DNA from: Frankia casuarinae
GTDB taxonomy: Bacteria; Actinomycetota; Actinomycetes; Frankiales; Frankiaceae
DNA: 64,000 nt
Assembly (NCBI RefSeq): GCF_000013345.1
Contig: NC_007777.1
Span: 2,294,001 to 2,358,000, forward strand
Direction: 5' to 3'
How positions within the stretch are numbered: the stretch's first letter is position 1; each line of letters opens with the position of its first letter. This document shows, one piece after another, positions 52,537-61,693 of the stretch. A program made the position numbers and the translations under genes. A model generated the notes under the pieces. The model was not told where the DNA came from and made no database searches. It saw only the letters and a program-made list of their open reading frames with translations.

Positions 52537-53889
52537 GTGTCCAGCAAGCCGCTGCCCCGCCGGGCCGACCCGAAGGATGCGGACCCGATGACGACTCGAG
52601 ACGCCGCCGACGCACCTGAAGTCGCGTCCCCTGCTGGTCGTAGCCGGCGGAACACGGCGCTGATTTTCGCCGCGACGCTCGCGTTCACGCTGTCGCTGGC
52701 CGGGTCGGCGTTGAAGAACACGATTCAAGTGGACTTCTCGCCGATCGCAGTGGACCTTGGTGTCAGCCGCGGGACGTTCGCCTGGTCGACGACGGTCTTC
52801 GCTGTGGTCATCGCGGTGGCGAGCCCGGTCGTCGGGGTGCTGGCCGATCGGTTCGGCGGCGCGGCCGTGCTGGTCAGCGGAACGGTGCTCGCCGGTGCCG
52901 CCTTCCTGATCTGCGCGGCGGCGCCGGGGGTGTCGCTGTTCGCGTCCGTCTACGGCGTGCTCGGCGCCTTCGCCTTCACGATGCTCTCGTACGTTCCATT
53001 GGGAAAGCTTGCCAGCGAGCTGTTCACCGCCCGCGGGGAGGGCCTGGCGTACGCGGTCATGACGAACGGCCCGGCTGTCGGGTTCATCGTGCTGGTGCCG
53101 CTGTGGGTGTGGCTCGGCGCGTTCGCGTCCTGGCGGGCCGTCTTCGTCGTCGCCGGTCTGTCGATGCTCCTCGTGCTGACCCCACTTGCGCTGCTGCTGT
53201 ATCGGCTGTCCGGCCAGGACGAGCCGGCGCCTACGGCGACGCCGGGCACACCCGGGACCGCGGACGACGCGCGGCTCGGCTTCGGGGACCGGTTGCGGCT
53301 GGCAGCCGCCAACCCTGTGTTCCTGGCGCTGACCGTCGCGTTCACCGGCTGTGGGATCACGATGGCGTTTGTCGACGTTCACCTGGTCACCGATCTGCAC
53401 GAACATGGCATGAGCCCGGGTGTCGTCAGTGGCACCCTCGCCATGCTGGGCGTCTTCGAGATCCTTGGCTCACTGGCCGCCGGCCGAAGGTGTGACCGGG
53501 GCCGGGTCCGGCAGACCCTGCTTGTCGGTTACGCGCTGCGCGGCGGGGCGATGGTGCTCGTCGCCTTCGACGCGACCGTAACCGCCTCGCTGGCCTTCGG
53601 GGTCATCTTCGGGGCGAGCTATCTGGCGACGGTGGTCGCGACCACGCTGTGGATTGGCCGGGTGCTGCCCGAGGGCGCCCGGGCCACCGGCCTCGGTCTG
53701 CTGTGGACGCTGCACAGCATCGGCGCCGCTCTCTCCAGCCAGCTGGGCGCGCTGGTCGCCGACTCGTACAACTCCTATACGCAGGTCGCGATGGGCGAGG
53801 CGCTGCTGGTCGGGGTGTCGTTCCTGCTGATCGCCCGGCTGCCCGCGCCACGCCCGGCGGCCGTCCCCGCCGGCGCTTCCCGGCAATGA
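52537..53889 (+). CDS. MFS transporter, 12-helix
   Basis: A protein of 450 residues with a polar N-terminus of 35 residues. About twelve membrane segments are visible, beginning ALIFAATLAFTLSLAGSAL, VVIAVASPVVGVLADRFGG (the GxLADRFG loop 2-3 motif) and VLVSGTVLAGAAFLICAAA. A cytosolic loop (GQDEPAPTATPGTPG) separates the halves. It resembles the monocarboxylate/oxalate-formate-type or drug-exporter MFS groups. With a GlxA regulator on one side and a four-gene amino-acid operon on the other, it may export the product of that operon. Confidence 0.85.
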   Translation: MSSKPLPRRADPKDADPMTTRDAADAPEVASPAGRSRRNTALIFAATLAFTLSLAGSALKNTIQVDFSPIAVDLGVSRGTFAWSTTVFAVVIAVASPVVGVLADRFGGAAVLVSGTVLAGAAFLICAAAPGVSLFASVYGVLGAFAFTMLSYVPLGKLASELFTARGEGLAYAVMTNGPAVGFIVLVPLWVWLGAFASWRAVFVVAGLSMLLVLTPLALLLYRLSGQDEPAPTATPGTPGTADDARLGFGDRLRLAAANPVFLALTVAFTGCGITMAFVDVHLVTDLHEHGMSPGVVSGTLAMLGVFEILGSLAAGRRCDRGRVRQTLLVGYALRGGAMVLVAFDATVTASLAFGVIFGASYLATVVATTLWIGRVLPEGARATGLGLLWTLHSIGAALSSQLGALVADSYNSYTQVAMGEALLVGVSFLLIARLPAPRPAAVPAGASRQ

Positions 53890-54169
53890 GCGGTCTGCGT
53901 GGCACCCTGTCGAGCCCTGGAAAAACCGGGATCACACGCCGTGGCGTTTCGGGCCGGGCCGCCGACTTATGGTCTCCAGCAACACCCGCTTCTCCGGCGT
54001 CAGCATGATCGGGAATCGGTGCCCGGCGAGCCGGGCAAGCACCGCGGCCAGCTTCGTCACGGCGTTGTCCGGGGCGCCGGCGGACCAGGTAGCCGGCACC
54101 GAGGGCTCCGCGCACCGAGTACCTGCTCATCGAACTGGCCTGGCGCCTGCGGGGCTGTCGGCTGCGGGT

Positions 54170-55399
54170 TCATCGGGCGCGGGCCCCGGCAGGCCTGGTC
54201 GCTGCGAACGCCCGGGCCAGATCGGCGACGATGTCCTCGACGTCCTCCAGGCCGACCGATAGGCGCAGCAGGCCGTCGGTGACGCCGGCGGAGTCGCGCT
54301 GTGCCGGCGTGAGCCGGCCGTGGGTGGTGCTTGCCGGATGGGTGATCATCGACTTGGTGTCCCCGATGTTTGTCGTGTTCGACACGAGCTCAAGCCGGTC
54401 GACAAACGACCAGCTGGCCTGCTGGCCGCCGTACAGCTCGAAGCTGATCACTCCGCCGTGCCCGGACTGTTGGGCGGCTACCAGCTCCCGCTGCGGGTGA
54501 TCCGCGCTGCCGGTGTAGTGCACCGCCCGTACGTCCGGTTGGTCGGCTAGCCAGGCAGCCACCACCGCCGTGTTGGCGTCGTGCGCCCGCATCCGCACCG
54601 GCAGCGTCTCCAGGCTCTTCAGGAAGATCCACGCGTTGAACGGGCTGAGGCTCGGGCCCGCGGTGCGCAGCACACCGTGCAGCTCGGAGATCAGGCCCGC
54701 GCGGCCGGCGACAACGCCGCCGCCGCAGCGGCCCTGACCGTCGATGTACTTGCCGGCGGAGTGCAGAACGAGGTCTGCGCCAAACACGATCGGTTGCTGG
54801 AACACCGGGGTGCACAGGGTGTTGTCGACCAGCAGCAGCGCGCCGGCGGCATGTGCGAGCTCTGCGAGGTACCTGATGTCGGCCACGGCCATTACCGGGT
54901 TCGTGGGGCTCTCAACGACGAGCATCCTGGTCTGCGCACGCATTGCGCGCGCCCAGGCGGCCGGGTCGGTCACCGGAACGACGGTCGTCATGACGCCGAA
55001 CCGGTCCAGATAGTGAGCATAGAGCCGGGTCGTGGTGCCGAAGACACCCTCCGCAAGCAGGACATGGTCCCCGCCGCGCAGCAGCCCGAGCGACACCGCC
55101 AAGAATGCGGCCATCCCGGACGCGGTCGCTACGGCGGACTCGGCACCCTCCAGCCGCGCGACGCGCTCCTCGAACGCGCGCACCGTCGGGTTCGTGAACC
55201 GGACGTAGACGTTGCCGGGGCGCCGCTGCGCGAACTTCTCCGCCGCGTCGTGCGAGTCGTCGAACAGGTAGCTCGACGTGAGTACCAGCGCCTCGCTGTG
55301 CTGGTCGTCAACGGACTGGCGATGGCCGGCACGCACCGCCTCCGTCGCCAGTCCGCGGCGGGTGCCGGAGGCCGTACGGTTGGAGGACGGAGGCGTCAT
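54170..55399 (-). CDS. Cys/Met-metabolism PLP enzyme, MetZ-like
   Basis: A protein of 409 residues. The fold-type I PLP site is complete: YVRFTNPTVRAFEERVARLE, ATASGMAAFLAVSLGLL, LVVESPTNPVM, LLVDNTLCTPVFQQP and HSAGKYIDGQG with the PLP Lys217. The family performs gamma-replacement or gamma-elimination on O-acyl-homoserine or related substrates. The start overlaps the stop of the HDO gene (ATGA at 55396-55399), so the two are translationally coupled. In a normal methionine pathway this would be O-succinylhomoserine sulfhydrylase; the coupled diiron oxidase makes a specialised role more likely. Confidence 0.88.
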   Translation of the reverse strand: MTPPSSNRTASGTRRGLATEAVRAGHRQSVDDQHSEALVLTSSYLFDDSHDAAEKFAQRRPGNVYVRFTNPTVRAFEERVARLEGAESAVATASGMAAFLAVSLGLLRGGDHVLLAEGVFGTTTRLYAHYLDRFGVMTTVVPVTDPAAWARAMRAQTRMLVVESPTNPVMAVADIRYLAELAHAAGALLLVDNTLCTPVFQQPIVFGADLVLHSAGKYIDGQGRCGGGVVAGRAGLISELHGVLRTAGPSLSPFNAWIFLKSLETLPVRMRAHDANTAVVAAWLADQPDVRAVHYTGSADHPQRELVAAQQSGHGGVISFELYGGQQASWSFVDRLELVSNTTNIGDTKSMITHPASTTHGRLTPAQRDSAGVTDGLLRLSVGLEDVEDIVADLARAFAATRPAGARAR

Positions 55400-56118
55400 G
55401 CGGGCAGCAGCCGTCCGGCCAGGTATTCCTGGTAGATGCCCTCGTACATGCCGTAGAACAGCTCGCAGGTATGCGCTACGGCGTAGAGCGCCTCCTGCTG
55501 CATCTGCTCCGTCGTGCACAGGTCTGCGACGAGGTCGAGGCCCTGCTGAGTGTGGGTGATGTCCTCGACCTGGTGCACCGAGAAGAACAGCAGGTCCCTC
55601 GGCTCGAGCCCGTACACCCGACCGAACAGGATGTCGCGGCTCTCGCTGCCTAGCTTCTCCAGGTTCTGCCCCTCGCTCGCGATGGTGACCGCGGCGGCAC
55701 CGACGTGATAGCGATCCGGATCCTTCACCGCCGCGAGCCGGTAGTCGATCAGCTCCTGGGTCGTCGGCAGCGCGACGGCGGCATCCCGGGTCTCGTCGTC
55801 GATCCCGATCGCTAGCAGGAAGTCCTGCATCAGCTTGACGTGGTTCCGCGTCTTCGAGATCCGCCCGGTCTCCTCCTCGTAGAGGTTGTGCAGCAGGCGC
55901 CGCTTGTGCCGGGGGAGCGGGCAGTAGAAGAACAGGTGCTCGACGTAGGTAAGGAAGTGCTTGGTGAGCTGGTAGCCCTGTAGCGCTACCTGCTGGAGGA
56001 AACGCGGCTGAGGGTTGTCCGCGTCCAGTAGAAGCCCGAACACCGGGTGGGCGATGGTGAGGTGCTGGTGCAGGGTCTCCTCCAGGGACGCCCTGAACCT
56101 GTCCCGCGGGAGCGTCAT
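55396..56118 (-). CDS. haem-oxygenase-like diiron oxidase (HDO) family protein
   Basis: A protein of 240 residues, all helical, in a 4-base overlap with both neighbours. It has the ligand pattern of HDO/TenA-like iron enzymes: Glu82 or Glu83 and His93 (YEEETGRISKTRNHV), Glu149 (TIASEGQNLEKLG), and His182, Asp186, His189 (SVHQVEDITHTQQG). The N-terminal helix LQGYQLTKHFLTYVEHLFF is typical of the 'iron-containing redox enzyme' group. Relatives include BesC, which cleaves a chlorinated lysine, UndA and SznF. Its substrate is probably an amino acid given the PLP partner. Confirmation needs structural comparison. Confidence 0.85.
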   Translation of the reverse strand: MTLPRDRFRASLEETLHQHLTIAHPVFGLLLDADNPQPRFLQQVALQGYQLTKHFLTYVEHLFFYCPLPRHKRRLLHNLYEEETGRISKTRNHVKLMQDFLLAIGIDDETRDAAVALPTTQELIDYRLAAVKDPDRYHVGAAAVTIASEGQNLEKLGSESRDILFGRVYGLEPRDLLFFSVHQVEDITHTQQGLDLVADLCTTEQMQQEALYAVAHTCELFYGMYEGIYQEYLAGRLLPA

Positions 56119-56759
56119 CGGCTCGTCCTCTCTGCGATGGCGGCTTGTGGGGTGGTGTGGCGGCGAGTGGGATCGGCACGACGGGCCAGCCGGTCGGCCG
56201 TGACGGCCTGTAGCTCGGACACGGCGTGAGTCATGTAAAGGCCGCGGTGGCTGATGCCCCGCACTCGGCTGTAGTCGTCCAGCACGCCGTAGGTGGTGAA
56301 CCCGAAGCCGCTCCAGACCCGGTGGGCTGGGGAGCCTTCGCGGACGTCGATGAGAACGCGCTCCACCCCGACGTCGGCGAGTCGCTCGCAGACGGCGAAC
56401 ACGAGCTCGATCACCGCACCGGTGCGACGGATCCGGGGACGCAGGTATGCCTTGCTGACCTCGCTGAGATGCCGGCAGTTCGGCATCGAGTTCAGGGCGA
56501 CGACGCACATCGCGCAGACGCCCTCGTCGTCCTGGCCGAGCAGGACGAGCGCTTCGCCTGTGCCGACCCGACGGGCGAGGTCCTCCGCGAAGCCCACGCC
56601 CTGGGCCGGCGTAACCGGCTCGGTGAAGCCGAGGATGCCGTCATCGATCACGCTCGCGGCCAGCATCGAGGCGAGGTCCGTACTGTACGGACGAACATCC
56701 GTTGGCCAGGACCAGGTCATCCTGGTGCCGTCCGGCGGCTGGTCGGGTAGGTGGGTCAT
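56115..56759 (-). CDS. GNAT-family acetyltransferase
   Basis: A protein of 214 residues from the ATG at 56759, behind GGGAGGATCA. It has a GNAT core: ALVLLGQDDEGVCAMCVVAL, HLSEVSKAYLRPRIRRTGAV (acetyl-CoA loop), ELVFAVCERLADVGVERVLI, and a C-terminal SGFGFTTYGVLDDYSRV. The Q/R-x-x-G-x-G/A loop is altered to RPRIRRTGAV. It overlaps the upstream MetA-like gene by about 119 bases, an unusually long same-strand overlap, and its stop overlaps the HDO start. It may acetylate the pathway amino acid, either as a biosynthetic step or for self-protection. Confidence 0.8.
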   Translation of the reverse strand: MTHLPDQPPDGTRMTWSWPTDVRPYSTDLASMLAASVIDDGILGFTEPVTPAQGVGFAEDLARRVGTGEALVLLGQDDEGVCAMCVVALNSMPNCRHLSEVSKAYLRPRIRRTGAVIELVFAVCERLADVGVERVLIDVREGSPAHRVWSGFGFTTYGVLDDYSRVRGISHRGLYMTHAVSELQAVTADRLARRADPTRRHTTPQAAIAERTSR

Positions 56760-57681
56760 TGATCCTCCCGGTGGATCCGTCGGCGACCCTGCGGATCCAG
56801 TTCGCGGTCATGGCGGTCGCCTCCGCGGTCCACCGCCGGGCGACGTCAGGCAGCGGCCCGACAGTGGGCAGCTGTGTGGCCAGCGTGGGAGAGCGCTGGC
56901 TGCGGGCGCGCCGGGCGAACGCGGCGAGCCGCCGGCTTGCGGTATCGGCCAGGTAGCCCTCCGGGATCGGCGGGTACGGCGCGTCAGGGTCCGTGAGGAA
57001 GACCCGGACGTCGCGGCGGTACTCCCGCAGCAGCATGTCGGGCAGGTACTCCGGGTGACCTTGGACGAAGACCTGACGGACCCCGTCCTGACTGGTCGCT
57101 ACCGCCCAGTCAGAGCCACCGGTAAGCAGCTCCAGGCGCACGCCGCAGGCGACGAGTTCGTCACGGTCCACAGTGTTCCATCGGGAATGCGGCATGGTGA
57201 CGACGTCGGGCAGCCCGACGGTGAGCGGGCCGCGTCGTGCGACGGTCTGATGGTCGAGCACGCCGACCCTCTTGTGTGCCAGTCGGCGGCGCTGCACGCC
57301 GCACATCTGGTGGAGGGCTAAATGCGCAGACAGACAGGAGAACACAGTGAAGAAATTCCGTCTCCGGCTGAGGTCGAGAATCCGCTCGATCACCGGATAG
57401 CCCGGGTCCTTCTCTGGGTGGGAATTCTGTGGCTGTGCGCCGGTCACCACCAGAGCATCGAATGATGCTATTCGCTGCCAATCGCTTCGTGACCCCGGAA
57501 GATGGGGATGGCTGGTCGTCGGGTCGAGGTCCACCACATCGACGTGGACTGCCACTCTGGCGCTGTTCGCCGCGTTTCTTATCAGCCGGTCGAACTGCTG
57601 CCCTCCTGTTCCTCGGCCGGTGGCCGCCATGAGGTCAACGACTCCGACACGGAGGGATCCATGAGGTGGCTTCTCCGGCAT
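56641..57681 (-). CDS. homoserine O-acyltransferase-like protein, MetA type
   Basis: A protein of 346 residues behind GGGAAGGAAAG. It has the glutamine-amidotransferase-like fold of MetA: VVTGAQPQNSHPEKD, FTVFSCLSAHLALHQMCG with catalytic Cys116, VTMPHSRWNTVDRDEL, and VFVQGHPEYLPDMLLREYR with His209 and Glu211. These match the MetA Cys, His and Glu triad. Residues SCLSAHL replace the usual SCWGAQA, so substrate preference may differ. It heads the operon and would supply an O-acylhomoserine-like substrate to the MetZ-like enzyme. Its last 40 residues overlap the GNAT gene and may not be essential. Confidence 0.85.
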   Translation of the reverse strand: MPEKPPHGSLRVGVVDLMAATGRGTGGQQFDRLIRNAANSARVAVHVDVVDLDPTTSHPHLPGSRSDWQRIASFDALVVTGAQPQNSHPEKDPGYPVIERILDLSRRRNFFTVFSCLSAHLALHQMCGVQRRRLAHKRVGVLDHQTVARRGPLTVGLPDVVTMPHSRWNTVDRDELVACGVRLELLTGGSDWAVATSQDGVRQVFVQGHPEYLPDMLLREYRRDVRVFLTDPDAPYPPIPEGYLADTASRRLAAFARRARSQRSPTLATQLPTVGPLPDVARRWTAEATAMTANWIRRVADGSTGRINDPPTRPAAGRHQDDLVLANGCSSVQYGPRLDAGRERDR

Positions 57682-57890
57682 CTTTCCTTCCCCTGTTCGA
57701 CCGCAAGAATAGCCCCGCGCCGCTGCTCGCGGCCAGCTGTCGACGTGTCAGTTAGTTGATATAAACATTGCGTGCCGCGCGGTCCTCGCCGCACATCATG
57801 ACGCACGCATGATGAGAGATGACATGATCGTTTCCGTCGAACATGTCACCCCACTCACGATGTGGATAGGCGCACCGGTTCTTCGCGCGG

Positions 57891-58113
57891 GCGGTCTGGT
57901 CGCCCGACCGGGTCGGCCTGGCACTCGCCCGCGTCGTCGTCGACCGGCTGCTCCCGGCCGGGCCGCTGACTGTCGTGGTCGATGACACCCTGTTCCACCG
58001 GGCGGGGAAGAAGGTGTGGGCCGCCGGCTGGTTCCACGACGGCTCCGCGAAGGGGCAACCGGCAGGTCGGCTTTGGCGACAACTGGGTCATCGTCGGCCT
58101 CGTCTTCTCTTGA
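57891..58113 (+). pseudogene. IS701-type transposase fragment
   Basis: AVWSPDRVGLALARVVVDRL leads to VVVDDTLFHRAGKKVWAAG and WFHDGSAKG, the DDE_5 domain segment holding the first catalytic Asp. A frameshift after it continues NRQVGFGDNWVIVGLVF and stops. Only about 75 codons remain. The upstream stretch 57682-57890 is less GC-rich and is the likely promoter region of the MetA-like operon. Confidence 0.65.
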
Positions 58114-58573
58114 TCACTTGTTGGCTCCCGCGACCCCAGTCGGCCGCCGCGACACCGATCGCCCCAGTTCCGCGTGCGCGCGTAGTTGATATCGATTTCA
58201 GGATCAACCTTCCGTAAACAGAAATGACCGGCACGCGTCTCGCTATGGTCGACCAGTTTTCGATCATCTGCGACTCGATCGACGCCAAGACCAGGATCGA
58301 CGAAGGTGGATGAAGTGAACGATAGGCAAAATCAAGATCTGTTAATTAAGTGGCACTAGTGGAGGTCTGCGGTCCAAATTTCCCTCTTGCTCCACAATGG
58401 GGAGCCTACACCCAGCCTTCATGAACTCTCAAGCCCTTTGGCTGAAGGTGCGGAAATTTGTTGGCAAGCAGTCCGGGCGGTCGCGGTAGGGACCGTCCTT
58501 GCCCTCTCTGTCGGGGTTGAGTGAGACACCCTCGTGGGTGTGAGCTGGCTACGGAGGGCGTGATCGGAGATCC
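58114..58573. other. intergenic region with lower GC content
   Basis: About 460 bases with no supported gene. The segment 58318-58420 (gataggcaaaatcaagatctgttaattaag and following, quoted in part) is much more AT-rich than the surroundings, which suggests foreign DNA or the end of the IS3-type element that follows. No clear inverted repeat was found. Confidence 0.4.
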
Positions 58574-59250
58574 ATGATGTTCATGGAGCCTGAGTCGCAG
58601 GAGGCTCCGGCCGGGTCACCGCAGGCGCGGGACCCGGCGCCGCGTCCGTCGCGGCGGGTGTTCAGCACGGCGTACAAGCTGCGGATCGTCGCGGAGTACG
58701 AGAACGCCCCGCACGGCGAGAAGGGTGCGATCCTGCGCCGGGAGGGTTTGTTCTCCTCGCATGTGGTGGAGCGGACCCGGGCACGTGACGCGGGGGCGCT
58801 GGGAAGAGCAGGCGTCCCGGCCCGCGCTCCGGGGAAGAATCCGGGGAAGTCGGCGGAACAGATCGAGTTGGAGCGTCTGCGCCGCGAGAACGAACGGTTG
58901 AAAGCGAAACTTGCGACGGCAGAAACCGCGCTGGCTTTTATGGGAAAAGCACGCGCTCTCTCTTGCGGCAGGTCTCCGAGAGAGCGGACTCCGAGTACCG
59001 GATCGTCCGGGCGGCGGGGCAGACCAGGGAACGCCGTGCGCAGGCGACCCACCCGCCGCGGGTCCGCCCCGAGCTGTCCGCGACCGGACCGTCACAGGTC
59101 TGGTCGCGGGATATCACCGCGTTGAAAGGACCCGAGAAAGGCGTCTGGTACCGGCTGTACGTCATCATCGATATCTACTCCCGGTATGTGACCGGCTGGC
59201 TTGTCGCTGCCGCCGAGGACGCGGTGGTCGCGAAGGATTTCCTTCTACCC
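58574..59250 (+). pseudogene. IS3-type element remnant: OrfA followed by a fused, truncated OrfB
   Basis: OrfA reads SRRVFSTAYKLRIVAEYENA, GLFSSHVVERTRARDAGAL and ERLRRENERLKAKLATAETA, nearly complete. After FMGKARAL the frame changes and OrfB resumes only at about LLRQVSERADSEYRIVRAAG, missing its N-terminal helix-turn-helix region. The integrase core starts QVWSRDITALKG (first Asp) and VIIDIYSRYVTGW, then stops at AAEDAVVAKDF near 59245. The second Asp and the Glu are lost. It differs from the IS3-type copy at 5424. The deletion end lies about 25 bases from the MFS gene stop. Confidence 0.75.
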
Positions 59251-59275
59251 CGTCCCCGACGGCTGGCCCCGGCGG

Positions 59276-60796
59276 TTACTGTCCCGCGGCCGGCACCCCC
59301 GCCGGCTGCGTCGGGTCGTCGGTCTCGGCTGGGTGGGCGTCGGCGGTCCGTGCGCTGTCGGCGGCCCGCGACTGGCCGGGCGGGCGCAGGACGAACAGGG
59401 CGACGAGGACGGCCGCGGCGACCAGGGCCGCGCTCACCGCGTAGGCGAGGTGGAACCCGCCGGTGAGGGCGGTGGTGGTGCTCCTGCCGTGGTCGAGCAG
59501 CGAGTCGGTGCGGGAGGCGGCAAGGGTGGCCAGGATCGCGGTGCCGAGCGCGGCGCCGATCTGCTGGGTGGTGTTGGCCACCCCGGATGCGACGCCGGCC
59601 TCGGCGGGGTCGGAGACCGCCATCGCCTGGCCGATCAGTGCGGGCATCGCCGCGCCGAAACCGATACCCAGCAGGACGAACACCGGGGCGATGTCGCTCG
59701 CGTAGCTGCCGTCAGCCGGTAGCCGGGCCAACAGTAGGAGCGCCGCGGCGACCAGCAGCAGCCCGACGACGATCACCGGCCTGGGGCCGAACCGGGTGTT
59801 CAGCGGCGACGCGAGGCCCAGCGAGACGGCCGCGATGGTTAGCGGGGCCGGCAGGAACGCCAGCCCGGTGCGCAGCGCGTTGTAGCCGAGCACGTCCTGC
59901 AGGTACAGGGCGGTGCAGAACTGGTAGCCGAACAGGCCGGCCACCATCAGGGTCAGGATGATGTTCGCTCCCCCGACCGCGCGGGAGCGGAAGATGCGCA
60001 GCGGCAGCAGTGGCTTGGCCGCTCTGGCCTGGCGGCCCACGAAGGCGGCGAGCAGGAGCAGCGAGGCGGCGAGCGACCCCAGCGTCCCGCCGTCGCTCCA
60101 GCCGTCCGCCCCGCCCCGGACGACGGTGTAGACGCCGAGCATCAGCCCGGCGGTCACCAGCCCGGCGCCGAGAACGTCCGCGCTCTCGCGCAGCCCGAGC
60201 CCGGCGATCGGGGGCAGCACCCACAGGGCGAGCACCACCGCGAGGACACCCAGCGGCACGTTGACGTAGAAGACCCACGGCCAGCTGAGACTCTTGGTCA
60301 GCACGCCGCCGAGGATGAGCCCGATCGATGAGCCGGCCGCGGCGACGAAGGCGTAGCAGGCCAGTGCCTTGGCCCGCTCCCGGCTGTCAGGGAAGATCGT
60401 GACTATCATGCCGAGTGCCACCGCGGAGGCCAGCGCCCCCCCGGCGCCCTGCAGGAAGCGGAACGTGATCAGGAGGCCGCCGGTGTTGGCCAGGCCGCAG
60501 GCCAGCGAGGCTGCCGTGAACAGGCCGAGCCCCCCGATGAAGACGGGCCGGCCGCCCAGCAGGTCACCCAGCCGCCCGGACAGCAGCAGCAGGCCAGCAA
60601 AGGCGATCAGGTATCCGTTCACAACCCAGGCCAGGTTCGCCTGGGAGAAGCCGAGGTCCTGCTGGATGGTCGGCAGCGCGACCGTAACGATCGAGCTGTC
60701 CAGGATGGCCATCAGGTTGCTGGTGCAGAGCACCCCGAGGGCGAGCCAGCGGGACGGGAGCGCCGGGGGCGGGGCCGGGGGAGTCGAGTCGGTCAA
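59276..60796 (-). CDS. MFS transporter, DHA2 (EmrB/QacA) 14-helix type
   Basis: A protein of 506 residues from TTG 60796, with GGAAGA upstream. The 14-helix drug:H+ antiporter features are present: SNLMAILDSSIVTVALPTIQ (motif D1, with the helix-1 Asp), SGRLGDLLGGRPVFIGGL (loop 2-3 motif A), RFLQGAGGALASAVALGMI and a motif C region SSIGLILGGVLTKSLSWPW. Its Pro/Ala tail is disordered. A HxlR regulator is divergent, 156 bases away, and probably represses it. Likely a multidrug or natural-product exporter. Confidence 0.9.
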   Translation of the reverse strand: MTDSTPPAPPPALPSRWLALGVLCTSNLMAILDSSIVTVALPTIQQDLGFSQANLAWVVNGYLIAFAGLLLLSGRLGDLLGGRPVFIGGLGLFTAASLACGLANTGGLLITFRFLQGAGGALASAVALGMIVTIFPDSRERAKALACYAFVAAAGSSIGLILGGVLTKSLSWPWVFYVNVPLGVLAVVLALWVLPPIAGLGLRESADVLGAGLVTAGLMLGVYTVVRGGADGWSDGGTLGSLAASLLLLAAFVGRQARAAKPLLPLRIFRSRAVGGANIILTLMVAGLFGYQFCTALYLQDVLGYNALRTGLAFLPAPLTIAAVSLGLASPLNTRFGPRPVIVVGLLLVAAALLLLARLPADGSYASDIAPVFVLLGIGFGAAMPALIGQAMAVSDPAEAGVASGVANTTQQIGAALGTAILATLAASRTDSLLDHGRSTTTALTGGFHLAYAVSAALVAAAVLVALFVLRPPGQSRAADSARTADAHPAETDDPTQPAGVPAAGQ

Positions 60797-60952
60797 CAGT
60801 CTTCCTTGACGTCGAGGAGGCCGGACGGGCCGCGGCGGCGGGCCGGTCGCGGCCGCCAGCCAGGTGCGGCGGTTCCAGCCGCCGCATGGGGCATGCCTTG
60901 TTACGGAAGCCATCATGTGTGACTGTGGGAGTGGCCGGAAGGAGGCACTTTC

Positions 60953-61357
60953 ATGTTTCAGGGGAACAGCGATGTGATCGACTCCCCCGGCCACGAGGCC
61001 GAGGCCTGCACCGTCTTGGAGGTGCTGAACCGGATCAGTGGCAAGTGGGCCATCGGCATCCTGCTGCGGATCAGCGACGGACCGGTCCGGTTCACCGAGC
61101 TGCAGCGGTCGATCAGCGGCATCAGCCGGCGGATGCTCACCCTCACACTGCGTAACCTGGAACGTGATGGGCTGCTGACGCGGGTCGTCTACCCCACGGT
61201 GCCGCCGAAGGTCGAGTACCAGGCCACCGATATGGCCCGGGAGCTGTATGCCACGCTGCGGACGCTCACATCGTGGGCCGAACGGCACCGCGACGACATC
61301 GCCGTGGCCCGCGCGGCCTACGACCGCAACCACGGCCCCCAGGGTGGGGTCGAGTAG
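60953..61357 (+). CDS. HxlR-family transcriptional regulator
   Basis: A protein of 134 residues behind GGAAGGAGG. The winged helix is typical: TVLEVLNRISGKWAIGILLR, RFTELQRSISGISRRMLTLT and LRNLERDGLLTRVVYPTVPP, then the VEYQATDMARELYATLRTL helix. The usual N-terminal Cys is in EAEACTVLEVL, a possible redox sensor. It is divergent from the MFS exporter and probably controls it in response to quinones or electrophiles, as an ABM-type monooxygenase also lies nearby. Confidence 0.9.
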   Translation: MFQGNSDVIDSPGHEAEACTVLEVLNRISGKWAIGILLRISDGPVRFTELQRSISGISRRMLTLTLRNLERDGLLTRVVYPTVPPKVEYQATDMARELYATLRTLTSWAERHRDDIAVARAAYDRNHGPQGGVE

Positions 61358-61693
61358 AGCACCCTGGAGGCCATGATGCGAAGATGCATCCGAGTATGAC
61401 GCTGGGTGACTGTCGCTGGGCTGGAGCGATCCCGTCCGGATGCCAGTCCTGGAACAGGGCAGCCCGTACACCATGCGCCAGTGCCCGTACTGGGCGGGAA
61501 CGTCCCGCTACGGTGCCCCGGTCCGCGTCCGCCACCGAATTCCGTCGATCAACTGCCGGCGTGTCCACGTCGGCGGCTGACCCGGTCTCTTCCTCATGCC
61601 GATACGCCGGACCACGGGAATAGCGGCGTCTGGTTGGATGTCACGGAGGTTTCCGACCGGGGCTCCGCCTGTCGTCGCCGGCGGCCCGACCGA
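61358..61693. other. intergenic region, no supported gene
   Basis: About 336 bases between the convergent HxlR and ABM genes. Frames here look like random translation. No strong terminator hairpin was seen by eye. Confidence 0.35.

Noticed and set aside
53890-54169. short protein-like fragments between the MFS and MetZ-like genes
   Set aside because: A minus-strand piece RLAGHRFPIMLTPEKRV looks protein-like, but it is too short to assign and no start or end can be supported.
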